Shown: positions 8,014-15,552, numbered from the stretch's first letter. The stretch: 17,256 nucleotides of DNA from DASWVC01 sp036401335 (GCA_036401335.1 DASWVC010000023.1:1-17256), one strand, 5' to 3'. Made by a program: numbers and translations. Notes: generated by a model from the sequence alone, not told the origin.

Positions 8014-9126
8014 ATGATCGCACCAGACGTCGCGAATGCCATTACGGTCACCGGAGAACAGCCCGCCTTACCGTCAACTTCCCCGCGCCTGAATGAGCGC
8101 GATGCTCTGCACCTCTTCCAGTCCGACGATCTCGCTGCCCTCTCGACGTTGGCCACCCGGGAACGCGACCGCCGCCACTACGATCGTGCTTATTACATTG
8201 TCAACCGGCACATAAATTATTCCAATATTTGCATCCTGGAATGTGCCTTCTGCGCCTTCGGCAAACGCCGGCGCGACGCCGAAGCTTATGAATTGACGGT
8301 CGACGAAATTGCCACCCGAGCAGCGGCCGCCCACGCGCATGGCGCCTCAGAGATTCACATGGTCGGCGGCTTGCATCCGACCTGGGGTTTTGCCGTCTAC
8401 CTCGAAATTCTGGCCGCCATCCGGTCCGCCGCACCCCGAGCCACGGTGAAGGCGTTTACGGCGGTGGAAATCCTGCATTTAGCCTGGGTAGGCAAACGCT
8501 CGGTTGACCGTACGATCGAAGAACTTCGCGACGCCGGGCTCGGCTGCCTTACCGGCGGCGGCGCCGAAATCTTCGCTCCTGCCGTTCGGCGCCAGATCTG
8601 CCGCGGCAAAGAATCCGGCGAGGATTGGCTAAAGGTGCACCGGACGGCCCACCGGCTCGGCGTGCGGTCCACGGCCACGATGCTGTTCGGCCACCTCGAA
8701 TCGTACGAGGACCGCGTTGACCATCTCACCCATCTGCGCGAACTGCAGGACGAAACGGGAGGGTTCCTGGCGTTTTTGCCGCTGCCGTTCAAACCTGCCA
8801 ACCGGCTGCGTCACCTGGCGCCCCCGGGCGACCAAGACACCTTGAAGACAATCGCCGTTGCCCGGGCTTACCTTGACAACTTTGCTCACATTAAAGCGTA
8901 CTGGGTCAGTTCCGGACTTCCTCTCGCCCAACGGGCCCTCCATTTTGGGGCAGACGACCTTGACGGCACCATTGAAGAAGAACGCATTTACCACATGGCG
9001 GGGGCGACTTCTCCCGTCCAGCAAACGATCCGATCCTTGCAACAAGCAATCATTCAGGCCGGCTATCGCCCGGTGTTGCGAAACGCTTTCTACGACGAAA
9101 TCAAGCCGATGACAGACGCATCATGA
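8014..9126 (+). CDS. mqnE: Aminofutalosine synthase (radical SAM), menaquinone biosynthesis
   Basis: This 370-residue cytoplasmic enzyme would join 3-[(1-carboxyvinyl)oxy]benzoate with the adenosyl radical from SAM to give aminofutalosine, the second step of the futalosine route to menaquinone. The iron-sulfur cluster motif is Cys73-x3-Cys77-x2-Cys80 (CILECAFC), preceded by HINYSNI. The family signatures HMVGGLHP, GGGAEIFAP and TATMLFGHLES are present. These and the length favour MqnE over its paralogue MqnC. The start at 8014 is the first ATG after a pyrimidine-rich 38-bp gap that separates it from the divergent ketosynthase gene; no Shine-Dalgarno is visible. No other mqn gene is in the window. 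Its stop overlaps the next gene (ATGA, 9123-9126), so the two are probably cotranslated. Confidence 0.92.
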   Translation: MIAPDVANAITVTGEQPALPSTSPRLNERDALHLFQSDDLAALSTLATRERDRRHYDRAYYIVNRHINYSNICILECAFCAFGKRRRDAEAYELTVDEIATRAAAAHAHGASEIHMVGGLHPTWGFAVYLEILAAIRSAAPRATVKAFTAVEILHLAWVGKRSVDRTIEELRDAGLGCLTGGGAEIFAPAVRRQICRGKESGEDWLKVHRTAHRLGVRSTATMLFGHLESYEDRVDHLTHLRELQDETGGFLAFLPLPFKPANRLRHLAPPGDQDTLKTIAVARAYLDNFAHIKAYWVSSGLPLAQRALHFGADDLDGTIEEERIYHMAGATSPVQQTIRSLQQAIIQAGYRPVLRNAFYDEIKPMTDAS

Positions 9127-9593
9127 AACGAGCCGTTCTCTTGCTTGCCATCCTGACCTTGTGGACGCCGCTAGTCCGGGCTGACGACGACACTCCTCAC
9201 AACATTTACCATAGCCTGAAACGGTTCTTCACCGGAAGTGACGGCCATCACGCGAGCCCCTCGTCCAGCCGTCACCGGAGCGGCAAACGCACGCACGCCC
9301 AAAGCGCCACGCAGGGCTCAGCCGCAGCGGGACCGTCAACCACGCCGGAAACTACGGTCCAACCAGAGGGTTCCCCCGTGCCCCGGCCGGCCGACGCCGC
9401 AACCCCTGCCCAATCCATTTCGCGCCCGGCAACCGCTGATAAAGCGGAGCCTTCCCCGGCCGGAAGTCCAACGGATTACCGGGTTGTCGTGCTGCCTACC
9501 GCTTCGCCCGTGGCGCGCGACGGCACACCCGCGCCGGCCGGGTCACCGGCACCGAATCCTGCACCGGCGCCAGCCGGCCAGGGTCAACCTTGA
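9123..9593 (+). CDS. Exported low-complexity Pro/Ala/Ser-rich protein
   Basis: This 156-residue protein has a clear signal peptide (MKRAVLLLAILTLWTPLVRA, cleavage predicted after residue 20), then DDDTPHNIYHSLKRFFTGSDGH, and then about 110 residues of low-complexity Pro/Ala/Ser/Thr ending in PAPAGQGQP. I recognise no family. It is probably periplasmic or surface-attached. The ATG overlaps the mqnE stop, the only clear sign that the frame is translated besides the signal peptide. The short conserved-looking patch after the signal (NIYHSLKRFFTG) may be the functional part and the tail a linker. Its stop codon lies in the first copy of a 23-bp tandem repeat. Confidence 0.65.
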   Translation: MKRAVLLLAILTLWTPLVRADDDTPHNIYHSLKRFFTGSDGHHASPSSSRHRSGKRTHAQSATQGSAAAGPSTTPETTVQPEGSPVPRPADAATPAQSISRPATADKAEPSPAGSPTDYRVVVLPTASPVARDGTPAPAGSPAPNPAPAPAGQGQP

Positions 9594-9628
9594 TTTAAGG
9601 CCTTTGTCAACCTTGATTTAAGGACTTT
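9583..9628. repeat. 23-bp tandem duplication across a stop codon
   Basis: The unit beginning GTCAACCTTGATTTAAGG occurs at 9583-9605 and again at 9606-9628, head to tail, with one mismatch (C or A at unit position 19). The first copy contains the stop codon of the exported low-complexity protein. The second copy is untranslated. This looks like a recent slippage duplication; no function is evident. The following stretch to 9733 shows no gene. Confidence 0.85.
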
Positions 9629-9733
9629 CCTGCAATCGCTGCCACAGGTTGAGCGTCCTGCGCTTGCTTGAATCATTGTCGAATGCTTAGGCCTGTCCAA
9701 AGCTCCAGATTCAGCTAATACAGTATTTTAGGC

Positions 9734-9952
9734 ATGAGCTTGGCTCAAATCCTTGCCGAGTTGCCTAAACTTACCCCGGAGGAACTCCGGCAGCTACACC
9801 TGCACCTCCCAACTCTGGAGGATGAACCGCAACTTGAGGCCACCCCGGAAATGCTCGCTGCGATTGAAGAAGCAATCCAGGCCTCGGAGCAGGGCCGGGT
9901 ATTCACCCTGGAGGACGTCAAGATCCAGGCAGAGTCGTGGAATGCCAAGTAG
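9734..9952 (+). CDS. Antitoxin-like addiction-module protein, toxin partner lost
   Basis: This 72-residue acidic protein opens MSLAQILAELPKLTPEELRQL and has the middle segment EATPEMLAAIEEAI and the end VFTLEDVKIQAESW. It resembles the small antitoxins annotated as putative addiction module components, which bind a ParE/RelE-type toxin. The frame is intact. A toxin start (ATG at 9937) overlaps its 3' end by 16 bp, the usual coupling, but that gene breaks off after about 12 codons (see the remnant at 9937). The antitoxin is therefore probably an orphan. An AT-richer stretch lies just upstream (around 9715-9733), but I cannot fix a promoter. Confidence 0.68.
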   Translation: MSLAQILAELPKLTPEELRQLHLHLPTLEDEPQLEATPEMLAAIEEAIQASEQGRVFTLEDVKIQAESWNAK

Positions 9953-9974
9953 TCGTTACCGAACCGGCTCGTTA
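9937..9974 (+). pseudogene. 5' remnant of a ParE/RelE-type toxin gene
   Basis: The frame beginning at 9937 encodes MECQVVVTEPAR, the usual first beta strand of ParE/RelE toxins that follow this antitoxin type. After about 12 codons the frame continues into sequence that is plainly the antisense of a PfkB gene, so the toxin similarity stops at roughly 9970-9980. The remaining 80 or so codons of a normal toxin are missing. This is a judgement from a short match and could be chance, though its position overlapping the antitoxin end is what one expects of a real toxin start. Confidence 0.5.
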
Positions 9975-10250
9975 CAACTGGGGCAACACCCACTGGCTCG
10001 TAAGCCCGTACTCTGGGAGTGCGCCCCGCAGCGCCCTTCCTAAAAAGTCGACGCCGACCAGGGATGCCAACCGCACGCGATTGCCAAGCACTGTAAGCGC
10101 CCGGGCGACGTTGAAGCCCACGCCGGAGGGCTGGCTCCGCAGTTCAAAACGTAGATTGCGGACCGGTTCGTACGCCAGTGGAAACGCGTCAACGGGAAGC
10201 GTTGTCTCCAGGTTGAGGGTGCCGCAAACCAGGACCTCTTTGCTGGCCAT
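9972..10250 (-). pseudogene. PfkB-family sugar kinase, truncated to the N-terminal third
   Basis: The ATG at 10248-10250 opens MASKEVLVCGTLNLET. It continues with the ribokinase/PfkB substrate-binding signature GVGFNVARALTVLGNRVRLASLVGVDFLGRAL in pieces, and ends VLPQL followed by a stop. That is 92 residues against about 300 in the family. The catalytic GAGD region and ATP site are absent, so the product cannot be an active kinase. The truncation coincides with the end of the toxin remnant on the other strand. The gene is divergent from the arabinofuranosidase operon, so it may once have handled a sugar released by that system. Confidence 0.8.
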
Positions 10251-10482
10251 AAGATTAATCCTAAGCAAGCCAGCATGCCCAATCAGGCAACGCGGCAATC
10301 TTGTTGTTCCGAATCTCGGGTAAAGGTTGGCGAGTGCGTCCTCTTTCTAGGTGCGCCGGTACCCGCCGCACATGGCATCCCGCCCCACGCGAAAAACGGA
10401 ACGCGCGAGAGGCGAGTCCCGTTCCTTGATGATTTTCCGTGCGTACAACCAAAAACCGCACCCTGATCGAAGCATTGTTTTC
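10251..10482. other. Intergenic stretch upstream of the arabinofuranosidase operon
   Basis: This stretch lies between the pfkB remnant and the palindromes before the GH51 gene and carries no believable gene. A 178-codon minus-strand frame overlaps it but runs into GH51 and has no recognisable features. A weak inverted repeat (GGAACG at 10398-10403 with CGTTCC at 10420-10425) is the only structure I see. The promoter of the arabinose operon is expected near its right end. Confidence 0.5.
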
Positions 10483-10518
10483 CACAAGCCCCCTTGTGTC
10501 TAACAAGCCCCCCTGTTT
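10483..10518. promoter_or_regulatory. Two tandem palindromes before the GH51 gene, probable operators
   Basis: Site 1 at 10483-10498 is CACAAG-CCCC-CTTGTG, a perfect 6-bp inverted repeat. Site 2 at 10502-10517 is AACAAG-CCCC-CCTGTT, the same design with one mismatch. The two sites are 19 bp apart and end 16 bp before the ATG of the arabinofuranosidase gene. Their placement suits binding of a repressor near the start of transcription. A weak TTGTTT (10475-10480) and TCTAAC (10499-10504), 18 bp apart, could be promoter boxes with site 1 in the spacer, but that match is poor. No regulator gene for the operon is in the window. Confidence 0.45.
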
Positions 10519-10533
10519 CCAAAAACATTTTTT

Positions 10534-12039
10534 ATGAGTGACGCCGGAATCGTCCTGGACGCTGATTTCACCATCTCTGAAGTGGACCGCCGCCTTTTCG
10601 GTTCCTTTGTCGAACACCTCGGACGCTGCGTTTACACCGGCATCTATGAGCCCGGGCATCCCACCGCCGATCAGCACGGGTTTCGGGGCGACGTCCTGGA
10701 CCTGGTCCGCGAACTGGGGCCGACCATCATCCGTTATCCTGGAGGTAATTTCATGTCGGGGTACCGTTGGGAAGACGGCGTGGGACCGGTAGAGCAACGG
10801 CCCAAACAGCTGGACTTGGCCTGGTTAAGCACGGAAACCAATGAATTTGGGACCAACGAATTCATGGAATGGTGCAAACTGGCGCGGACCGAACCGATGC
10901 TCGGCGTAAACCTTGGCACGCGCGGCCCCGATGAAGCCCGAGCTTACCTCGAGTACTGCAACCATCCGGGAGGGACCGCCTTGAGCGACTTGCGGGCCGC
11001 GCACGGGTACAAAGAACCGCACGGCGTGAAGTTCTGGTGCCTTGGCAATGAGATGGATGGGGTGTGGCAAATCGGTCAGAAAACCCCGTACGAATACGGT
11101 CGGATCGCGAAAGAGGCGGGCAAAACAATGAAGTGGGTTGATCCGACGATCCAGGTTTCGTCGTGTGGGTCCTCCCAACCCTTCATGACCACCTTCGGCG
11201 CCTGGGAATATGAGGTGTTGGAGCACACCTATGACGTGACCGATTTTGTCTCGCTGCACATCTATTACCTGAACCCGTACAATGATGCGCAGGAGTTCCT
11301 CGCCAACGTCGACCTCATGGACCGTTACATCGGCGATGCCGTGGCGGTGTGCGATGCCGTGGGAGCAAAGCAGAAATCGCGGAAGCGCATCATGCTTTCC
11401 TTTGATGAATGGAACGTGTGGTACAAAGCGCGGGCTGAATCGGACCTCGCCAAACCCGGATGGCCGGTAGCGCCCCGTTTGCTCGAAGAAATCTATGACC
11501 TTCAGGACGCTTTGATGGTGGGGGGTGCCCTTATCACCCTTCTCAACCACGCGGATCGCGTCAAATCAGCGTGCCTGGCCCAGCTCGTCAACGTCATCGG
11601 CGCCATCTTTACGGAACCTGGCGGCGAAGCGTGGCGTCAAACCATCTTTCATCCGTTCAAACTGGTCGCCCAGCATGCCCGTGGCAAGGTCCTTCAGGCG
11701 CAGGTACGTTCGGGCCAATATGAATCCAAGCAGGCCGGCACCCTTAACCATGTGGTCGCATCCGCGGTTCATGATTCCGACCAACGAAAGGTTGCGCTCT
11801 ACATCCTCAACCGGGAAGCGGCCGGAGAGACAACGGCCACCATTGATTTGCGCGGTTTTCCCGAAATTAAAAGTTGTGAGGCGATCGAAATTGCCGGAAC
11901 TAATCTGTTGGCGACCAACGCCGCCCCCCCGCACAACGCCGTTCAACCTTCCCAACACAAGAATTTTTCTGTTAAGTCAGATAAAGTTAAGGTAACCCTG
12001 CAGCCCTTGTCCTGGAGCCAGGTTCTACTCGCGTATTGA
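10534..12039 (+). CDS. Alpha-L-arabinofuranosidase, GH51
   Basis: This 501-residue enzyme would remove terminal L-arabinofuranose from arabino-oligosaccharides by a retaining mechanism. It has no signal peptide, so it acts in the cytoplasm on imported oligomers. GH51 landmarks are FGSFVEHLGRCVYTGIYEPG (22-41), IIRYPGGNFMSGYRWEDG (65-82), the acid/base Glu173 in WCLGNEMDG, and the nucleophile Glu292 in LSFDEWNVWY. The length matches bacterial family members. It is the first gene of an operon: the binding-protein ATG follows 71 bp later, then two permease genes. Start: ATG at 10534, directly after an AT-rich CATTTTTT stretch, with no clear Shine-Dalgarno. Confidence 0.94.
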   Translation: MSDAGIVLDADFTISEVDRRLFGSFVEHLGRCVYTGIYEPGHPTADQHGFRGDVLDLVRELGPTIIRYPGGNFMSGYRWEDGVGPVEQRPKQLDLAWLSTETNEFGTNEFMEWCKLARTEPMLGVNLGTRGPDEARAYLEYCNHPGGTALSDLRAAHGYKEPHGVKFWCLGNEMDGVWQIGQKTPYEYGRIAKEAGKTMKWVDPTIQVSSCGSSQPFMTTFGAWEYEVLEHTYDVTDFVSLHIYYLNPYNDAQEFLANVDLMDRYIGDAVAVCDAVGAKQKSRKRIMLSFDEWNVWYKARAESDLAKPGWPVAPRLLEEIYDLQDALMVGGALITLLNHADRVKSACLAQLVNVIGAIFTEPGGEAWRQTIFHPFKLVAQHARGKVLQAQVRSGQYESKQAGTLNHVVASAVHDSDQRKVALYILNREAAGETTATIDLRGFPEIKSCEAIEIAGTNLLATNAAPPHNAVQPSQHKNFSVKSDKVKVTLQPLSWSQVLLAY

Positions 12040-12110
12040 GTGACCGTGCCACTGTGACTCCGCCCTGGATCAACCTCACCTCCTGTAACCGCGATTCATC
12101 CTTCAATCTT

Positions 12111-13433
12111 ATGGTTCCCCCTATCAAATCCGCCCTTACCTGTTTAGCCGCCTGCCTTTTACCGGTGTTGGCGCAAGCTGCACCGACCAAAATCGTTTAC
12201 TGGGATTTTCTGGGTGGTGGCGACGGCGTCCGGATGAAGCAGATCGTGGACGAGTTCAACAAGAGCCAACAGGAGGTCCAGGTCGCAGAATCAACCTTGA
12301 CCTGGGGTGAGCCGTTCTACACTAAAGTTCATACCTCGGTGGTCTCCGGACAAACCCCCGATGTGATGACTTACCACTTCTCGCATTTCCCGGCCGGGGT
12401 GAAAGCGAAAGATTTAAGGCCCATTTCTACTGAGGAGTTGGCGCAGGCCGGCCTTAAGGCCTCGGATTTCCAGAAATCACTGATTGATACCTCGCTGGAA
12501 ATAAGCAAGAAGTTTGGACAGACAGATCAGCTGTTCGGGGTTCCGCTCGATATTCATAGCCTCGTTTTGTACTATAACAAAACTGCGCTGCAAAAAGCGG
12601 GCTTGCTGGACCCGGATGGCAAACCTACGGGCCTCGATGGGGTCGATTCTTTTGCCAAGATGCTGGCGCAAGCCAAAGCCAAAACCCATCTGATTCCAAT
12701 CGCCGCCAACATCCACACCCAGGACCCCGCCTCCCTCTGGCGCATCTGGTACACGTTTTTTAAACAGCAGGGCGGTGACTTCCTGAAAAACGGCCAACTC
12801 AGTTTTGATGACGTCGGCAACCAAGGCAAAAAAAGCCTTCAGGTGATGTCGGACTGGGCCAAGCAAGGCTTCATGCAGAAGAACACTTCCTATGCTTCCA
12901 TGGTGGCCCTGTTCAGCGCCGGACGGACCGATTTTATGTTCAATGGGTTGTGGGAGGTCCCGACGCTGGTTGACCTGAAGAAACAAGGCAAATTGCCTTT
13001 CGAGTACGGCATCGTTCCCTTTCCCAAACTTTTCGATAACCAGGAAACCTGGGGAGACTCGCATCAACTGGCGATCCCGAACAATGCCAAAACTCCGGCT
13101 TCACCCGAGAAAGTGGCGGCTGCGCTGAAGTTTGTCGCTTTCGTTATCAAGCATTCGGAGACTTGGGCGGGCGGCGGCCACATCCCGGCCTACCTGCCGG
13201 TTCAGGAAAGCGATGCTTACAAACAGATGACGCCGAATAACGAATACAGCGCAATAACCGCAAAAGACGTCGTTTTCGAGCCGGCGTTGCCCATCTTCGG
13301 CGTAGGCGGTCCGACGTTCAACGCGATCAGCAATTTCCTTGTGCCCGCCGTGGATGGGCCGCTGTCGGTTGATCAAGGCATCACGCAGTTCACCGGCGAA
13401 CTGGAGAAATTCCAGCAGCAATCATCGCAGTAA
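12111..13433 (+). CDS. Sugar ABC transporter substrate-binding protein (family 1)
   Basis: This is a 440-residue periplasmic solute-binding protein, probably for arabino-oligosaccharides given its operon. I chose the ATG at 12111 because it gives a signal peptide (MVPPIKSALTCLAACLLPVLAQA, here in two parts: positive n-region to Lys6, hydrophobic core, AQA-AP cleavage near residue 23). A frame from a TTG at 12036 would prepend a non-signal leader. The LAAC at 12-15 could serve as a lipobox, but the hydrophobic core continues past it, so I favour type I cleavage. Family marks are IVYWDF, GVPLDIHSLVLYYNKTAL and FNGLWEVP. It is followed after 29 bp by the first permease gene. Confidence 0.9.
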   Translation: MVPPIKSALTCLAACLLPVLAQAAPTKIVYWDFLGGGDGVRMKQIVDEFNKSQQEVQVAESTLTWGEPFYTKVHTSVVSGQTPDVMTYHFSHFPAGVKAKDLRPISTEELAQAGLKASDFQKSLIDTSLEISKKFGQTDQLFGVPLDIHSLVLYYNKTALQKAGLLDPDGKPTGLDGVDSFAKMLAQAKAKTHLIPIAANIHTQDPASLWRIWYTFFKQQGGDFLKNGQLSFDDVGNQGKKSLQVMSDWAKQGFMQKNTSYASMVALFSAGRTDFMFNGLWEVPTLVDLKKQGKLPFEYGIVPFPKLFDNQETWGDSHQLAIPNNAKTPASPEKVAAALKFVAFVIKHSETWAGGGHIPAYLPVQESDAYKQMTPNNEYSAITAKDVVFEPALPIFGVGGPTFNAISNFLVPAVDGPLSVDQGITQFTGELEKFQQQSSQ

Positions 13434-13462
13434 CGGCTGGCCAGGAGGAGGGTTCACCGGTT

Positions 13463-14431
13463 ATGGCCAAAGTGCAGCCAGTCGGGCAGCAGGTCCAAAC
13501 GACGGGTAAAAAGCCGCTGTTGCCCGGCACCGCCCCGCAACCACCTCTGGCTGCGGTTCCGGGCGCGCTGCGGGTTGCCCGGCAGAAGGGTCCCTGGACC
13601 GCCTGGCTTCTGACCGCGCCCTTCCTCTTTTTCTACGGTTTGTTCCTGATCTACCCGGCCATTCGGGTCTGCTACTTGAGCCTGACAACGTCGGACATCG
13701 CCGGCCAGGGAGGTTTTGTCGGGATCAGGAACTACGTGGAACTGCTGCATGATCAGGAATTCTGGGCGGCGGTTAAGCAGACGGTCTACTTTGTCATCCT
13801 GACCGTAGTGCCCAATACCGCCGCGGGGTTTTTTCTGGCCCTTTTGGTTGTCCGGTTGAAACGGCTTCGATTGCCTGTCCTTTCGGCTTTTTTCCTGCCG
13901 TTTGTCCTTCCGGTAAGCGTGGTGACAACGGGCGCCGTCTGGATTCTGGATGCCAACTTCGGCATTTTCAATTACCTGTTTGGGACGGCCGTGAACTGGT
14001 TTCAGGACCCTGCCTGGGCGATGCCGGCCGTTGCCGTCGTGACCGTCTGGTGGACGGTCGGGTTCAACATGCTCCTGTTTATTTCGGGTCTGCAGAACAT
14101 TTCCGCCGACGTCTATGAGGCGGCTTCGATTGACGGAGCAAATGGCCTGCAAAAATTCTTGAACATCACCTGCCCGTTGATCTGGCCCGTGGCAAGCCTC
14201 GTCCTGGTTCTCCAACTCATTGCGCAGTTCAAGATTTTTGACCAGGTCTACCTCCTCACTGGAGGAGGACCCTACAACTCCACCATGGTGGTTTTGCTCT
14301 ACATGTACCGCCAAGCTTTCCAGCAGGGTCGCGGCGGGTATGCCTCAGCGGTGGCCGTTGTGTTGGTCCTCATCATGGCATTGGTGTCGGCAATTCAGTT
14401 CCGACTGCTGCGAACAAAGCGTTCAAAATGA
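13463..14431 (+). CDS. Sugar ABC transporter permease, MalF/UgpA type
   Basis: This 322-residue inner-membrane protein has about six transmembrane segments (first at about 47-68) after a polar N-terminal tail of about 44 residues. The cytoplasmic EAA loop that contacts the ATPase is YEAASIDGANGLQKF (218-232). FVGIRNYVELL (85-95) and LTGGGPYNSTMV (265-276) are typical of this permease class. A strong Shine-Dalgarno, AGGAGGAGG at 13443-13451, precedes the ATG by 11 bp and decides the start. Its stop overlaps the ATG of the second permease gene (ATGA, 14428-14431), so the two subunits are translationally coupled and form the transmembrane heterodimer. Confidence 0.94.
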   Translation: MAKVQPVGQQVQTTGKKPLLPGTAPQPPLAAVPGALRVARQKGPWTAWLLTAPFLFFYGLFLIYPAIRVCYLSLTTSDIAGQGGFVGIRNYVELLHDQEFWAAVKQTVYFVILTVVPNTAAGFFLALLVVRLKRLRLPVLSAFFLPFVLPVSVVTTGAVWILDANFGIFNYLFGTAVNWFQDPAWAMPAVAVVTVWWTVGFNMLLFISGLQNISADVYEAASIDGANGLQKFLNITCPLIWPVASLVLVLQLIAQFKIFDQVYLLTGGGPYNSTMVVLLYMYRQAFQQGRGGYASAVAVVLVLIMALVSAIQFRLLRTKRSK

Positions 14432-15261
14432 GAAAACGGCATTTTTCCATCTTCGGGCTTATCGTTACCATCCTGACCGTGGTGACGGCCTTGGCTTGGC
14501 TTTTTCCGCTCTACTGGATTGCCGCGACGTCTTTAAAAACGGAGACGGACACCATCGCGATGCCCCCTTCCCTGGTCCCGCTGCCACCCAACTTCGATTC
14601 CTTCATTTACGTCGTCCAGAACAGTCCGATTTTTCGTTGGTACCTGAACACGGTCTTCGTTTCGACCACGGTCACCTTTTTTTCTGTGCTGTTCGCCCTG
14701 ATGTGCAGCTATGCTTTGTCGCGGCTCGAGTTCAGAGGTAAAAAACTGGTCTACATGGCGTTGATTGTAGGCTTTATGATTCCCTTCAGTGCCATGGCCA
14801 TCCCGTTGTTCATGTTGATGGATAAACTGCATTTTGTGAACACGTATGCAGGCTTGATCCTGCCACAGATCGCAACGCCGTTGTCGGTTGTGGTTTTTAA
14901 ACAGTTCTTTGATGCCGTGCCTGGAGATTTTCGGAATGCCGCCATCATCGACGGTGCCGGCGATTTCAGGATCCTGTTCAGCATCTACATTCCGCTGAAC
15001 TGGAGCATCATTTGGGCAATGAGCATCGTCACGTTTATCGGAACGTGGAACAACTTTTTCTGGCCTTTCATTATCACGAACTCCACACCGATGCTTACTA
15101 TCCCTGTGGGCATGACGCAGGTGCAATCAGCGTATGGGATCGCGTTTTCAAAGACTTCAGCCGTTGCAGTCATGGCCTCAATCCCAACCGCCATCGCGTA
15201 CCTGCTTTTTCAGAAACGGGTCACCCAGGGCGTCATGGCCGCTGCCGGCATCAAAGGCTGA
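14428..15261 (+). CDS. Sugar ABC transporter permease, MalG/UgpE type
   Basis: This 277-residue inner-membrane protein is the second half of the transport channel. It has a first transmembrane helix at about 10-33, then SLKTETD (35-41), which is typical at this position, and further helices up to about 262. The EAA loop reads FRNAAIIDGAGDFRI (168-182); its first residues are NAA rather than EAA, a common variation. It ends FQKRVTQGVMAAAGIKG, the usual C-terminus of this class. No ABC ATPase follows, so a shared MsmK/UgpC-like ATPase encoded elsewhere is expected to power it. The operon appears to end here. Confidence 0.94.
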   Translation: MRKRHFSIFGLIVTILTVVTALAWLFPLYWIAATSLKTETDTIAMPPSLVPLPPNFDSFIYVVQNSPIFRWYLNTVFVSTTVTFFSVLFALMCSYALSRLEFRGKKLVYMALIVGFMIPFSAMAIPLFMLMDKLHFVNTYAGLILPQIATPLSVVVFKQFFDAVPGDFRNAAIIDGAGDFRILFSIYIPLNWSIIWAMSIVTFIGTWNNFFWPFIITNSTPMLTIPVGMTQVQSAYGIAFSKTSAVAVMASIPTAIAYLLFQKRVTQGVMAAAGIKG

Positions 15262-15310
15262 TTGGGCCGTCGGACATGTGTTTTAAGGTGAACAGATGCC
15301 AATGAGCATC

Positions 15311-15340
15311 GCTTTGGTAAACCGCCAGCTTTTACAAAGC
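15311..15340. terminator. Inverted repeat after the sugar-transport operon
   Basis: GCTTTGGTAAA (15311-15321) and TTTACAAAGC (15331-15340) pair over 10 bases with one unpaired G, around a 9-nt loop. It lies 50 bp after the last permease stop, where a terminator is expected. No U-tract follows, so it is at best a weak or factor-dependent terminator; it could equally be an operator for the next small gene. Confidence 0.35.
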
Positions 15341-15364
15341 CACAACGCACGTTAGGTTTGACTC

Positions 15365-15550
15365 ATGGGCGATAAATCACCGAAGGAAGTTCATAAAAAG
15401 GCCGTTCAGAAGCACCTGAAAGATGAAGCCCAGCAGCATGAGAAACAGGAAGTGACTGTGGCCCTGCACCACCCCACGTCGGGCCACACGCCCACCCCTG
15501 CTCACCCTACCGCGTCAGACGACCCGGCCGCCGCGCCGCAAAAGGATTAG
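15365..15550 (+). CDS. Small charged protein starting MGDKSPK
   Basis: This 61-residue protein opens MGDKSPKEVHKKAVQKHLKD and ends in a His/Pro/Thr/Ala-rich tail (HPTSGHTPTPAHPTAS). I know short hypothetical proteins in many soil bacteria that begin with MGDKSPK followed by a Lys/Gln-rich stretch, and this is a clear example of that opening. No function is established that I know of. It is basic at the N-terminus and disordered-looking, without signal peptide or membrane segment, so presumably cytoplasmic. It stands alone between the sugar operon and the convergent flavin reductase gene. The family start motif is the main reason for calling it a gene. Confidence 0.7.
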   Translation: MGDKSPKEVHKKAVQKHLKDEAQQHEKQEVTVALHHPTSGHTPTPAHPTASDDPAAAPQKD

Positions 15551-15552
15551 AT

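Noticed and set aside
10398..10425. Inverted repeat GGAACG ... CGTTCC as an operator or terminator
   Set aside because: Six-base arms with a 16-nt loop are expected by chance, and no T-run or second copy supports it.
10261..10797. 178-codon minus-strand frame between the pfkB remnant and GH51
   Set aside because: It runs into the 5' end of the well-supported GH51 gene, has no recognisable motif, and covers the likely operator sites.
12036..12110. TTG start 75 bases upstream for the sugar-binding protein
   Set aside because: The added leader destroys the signal peptide at the N-terminus; the ATG at 12111 gives a normal export signal.
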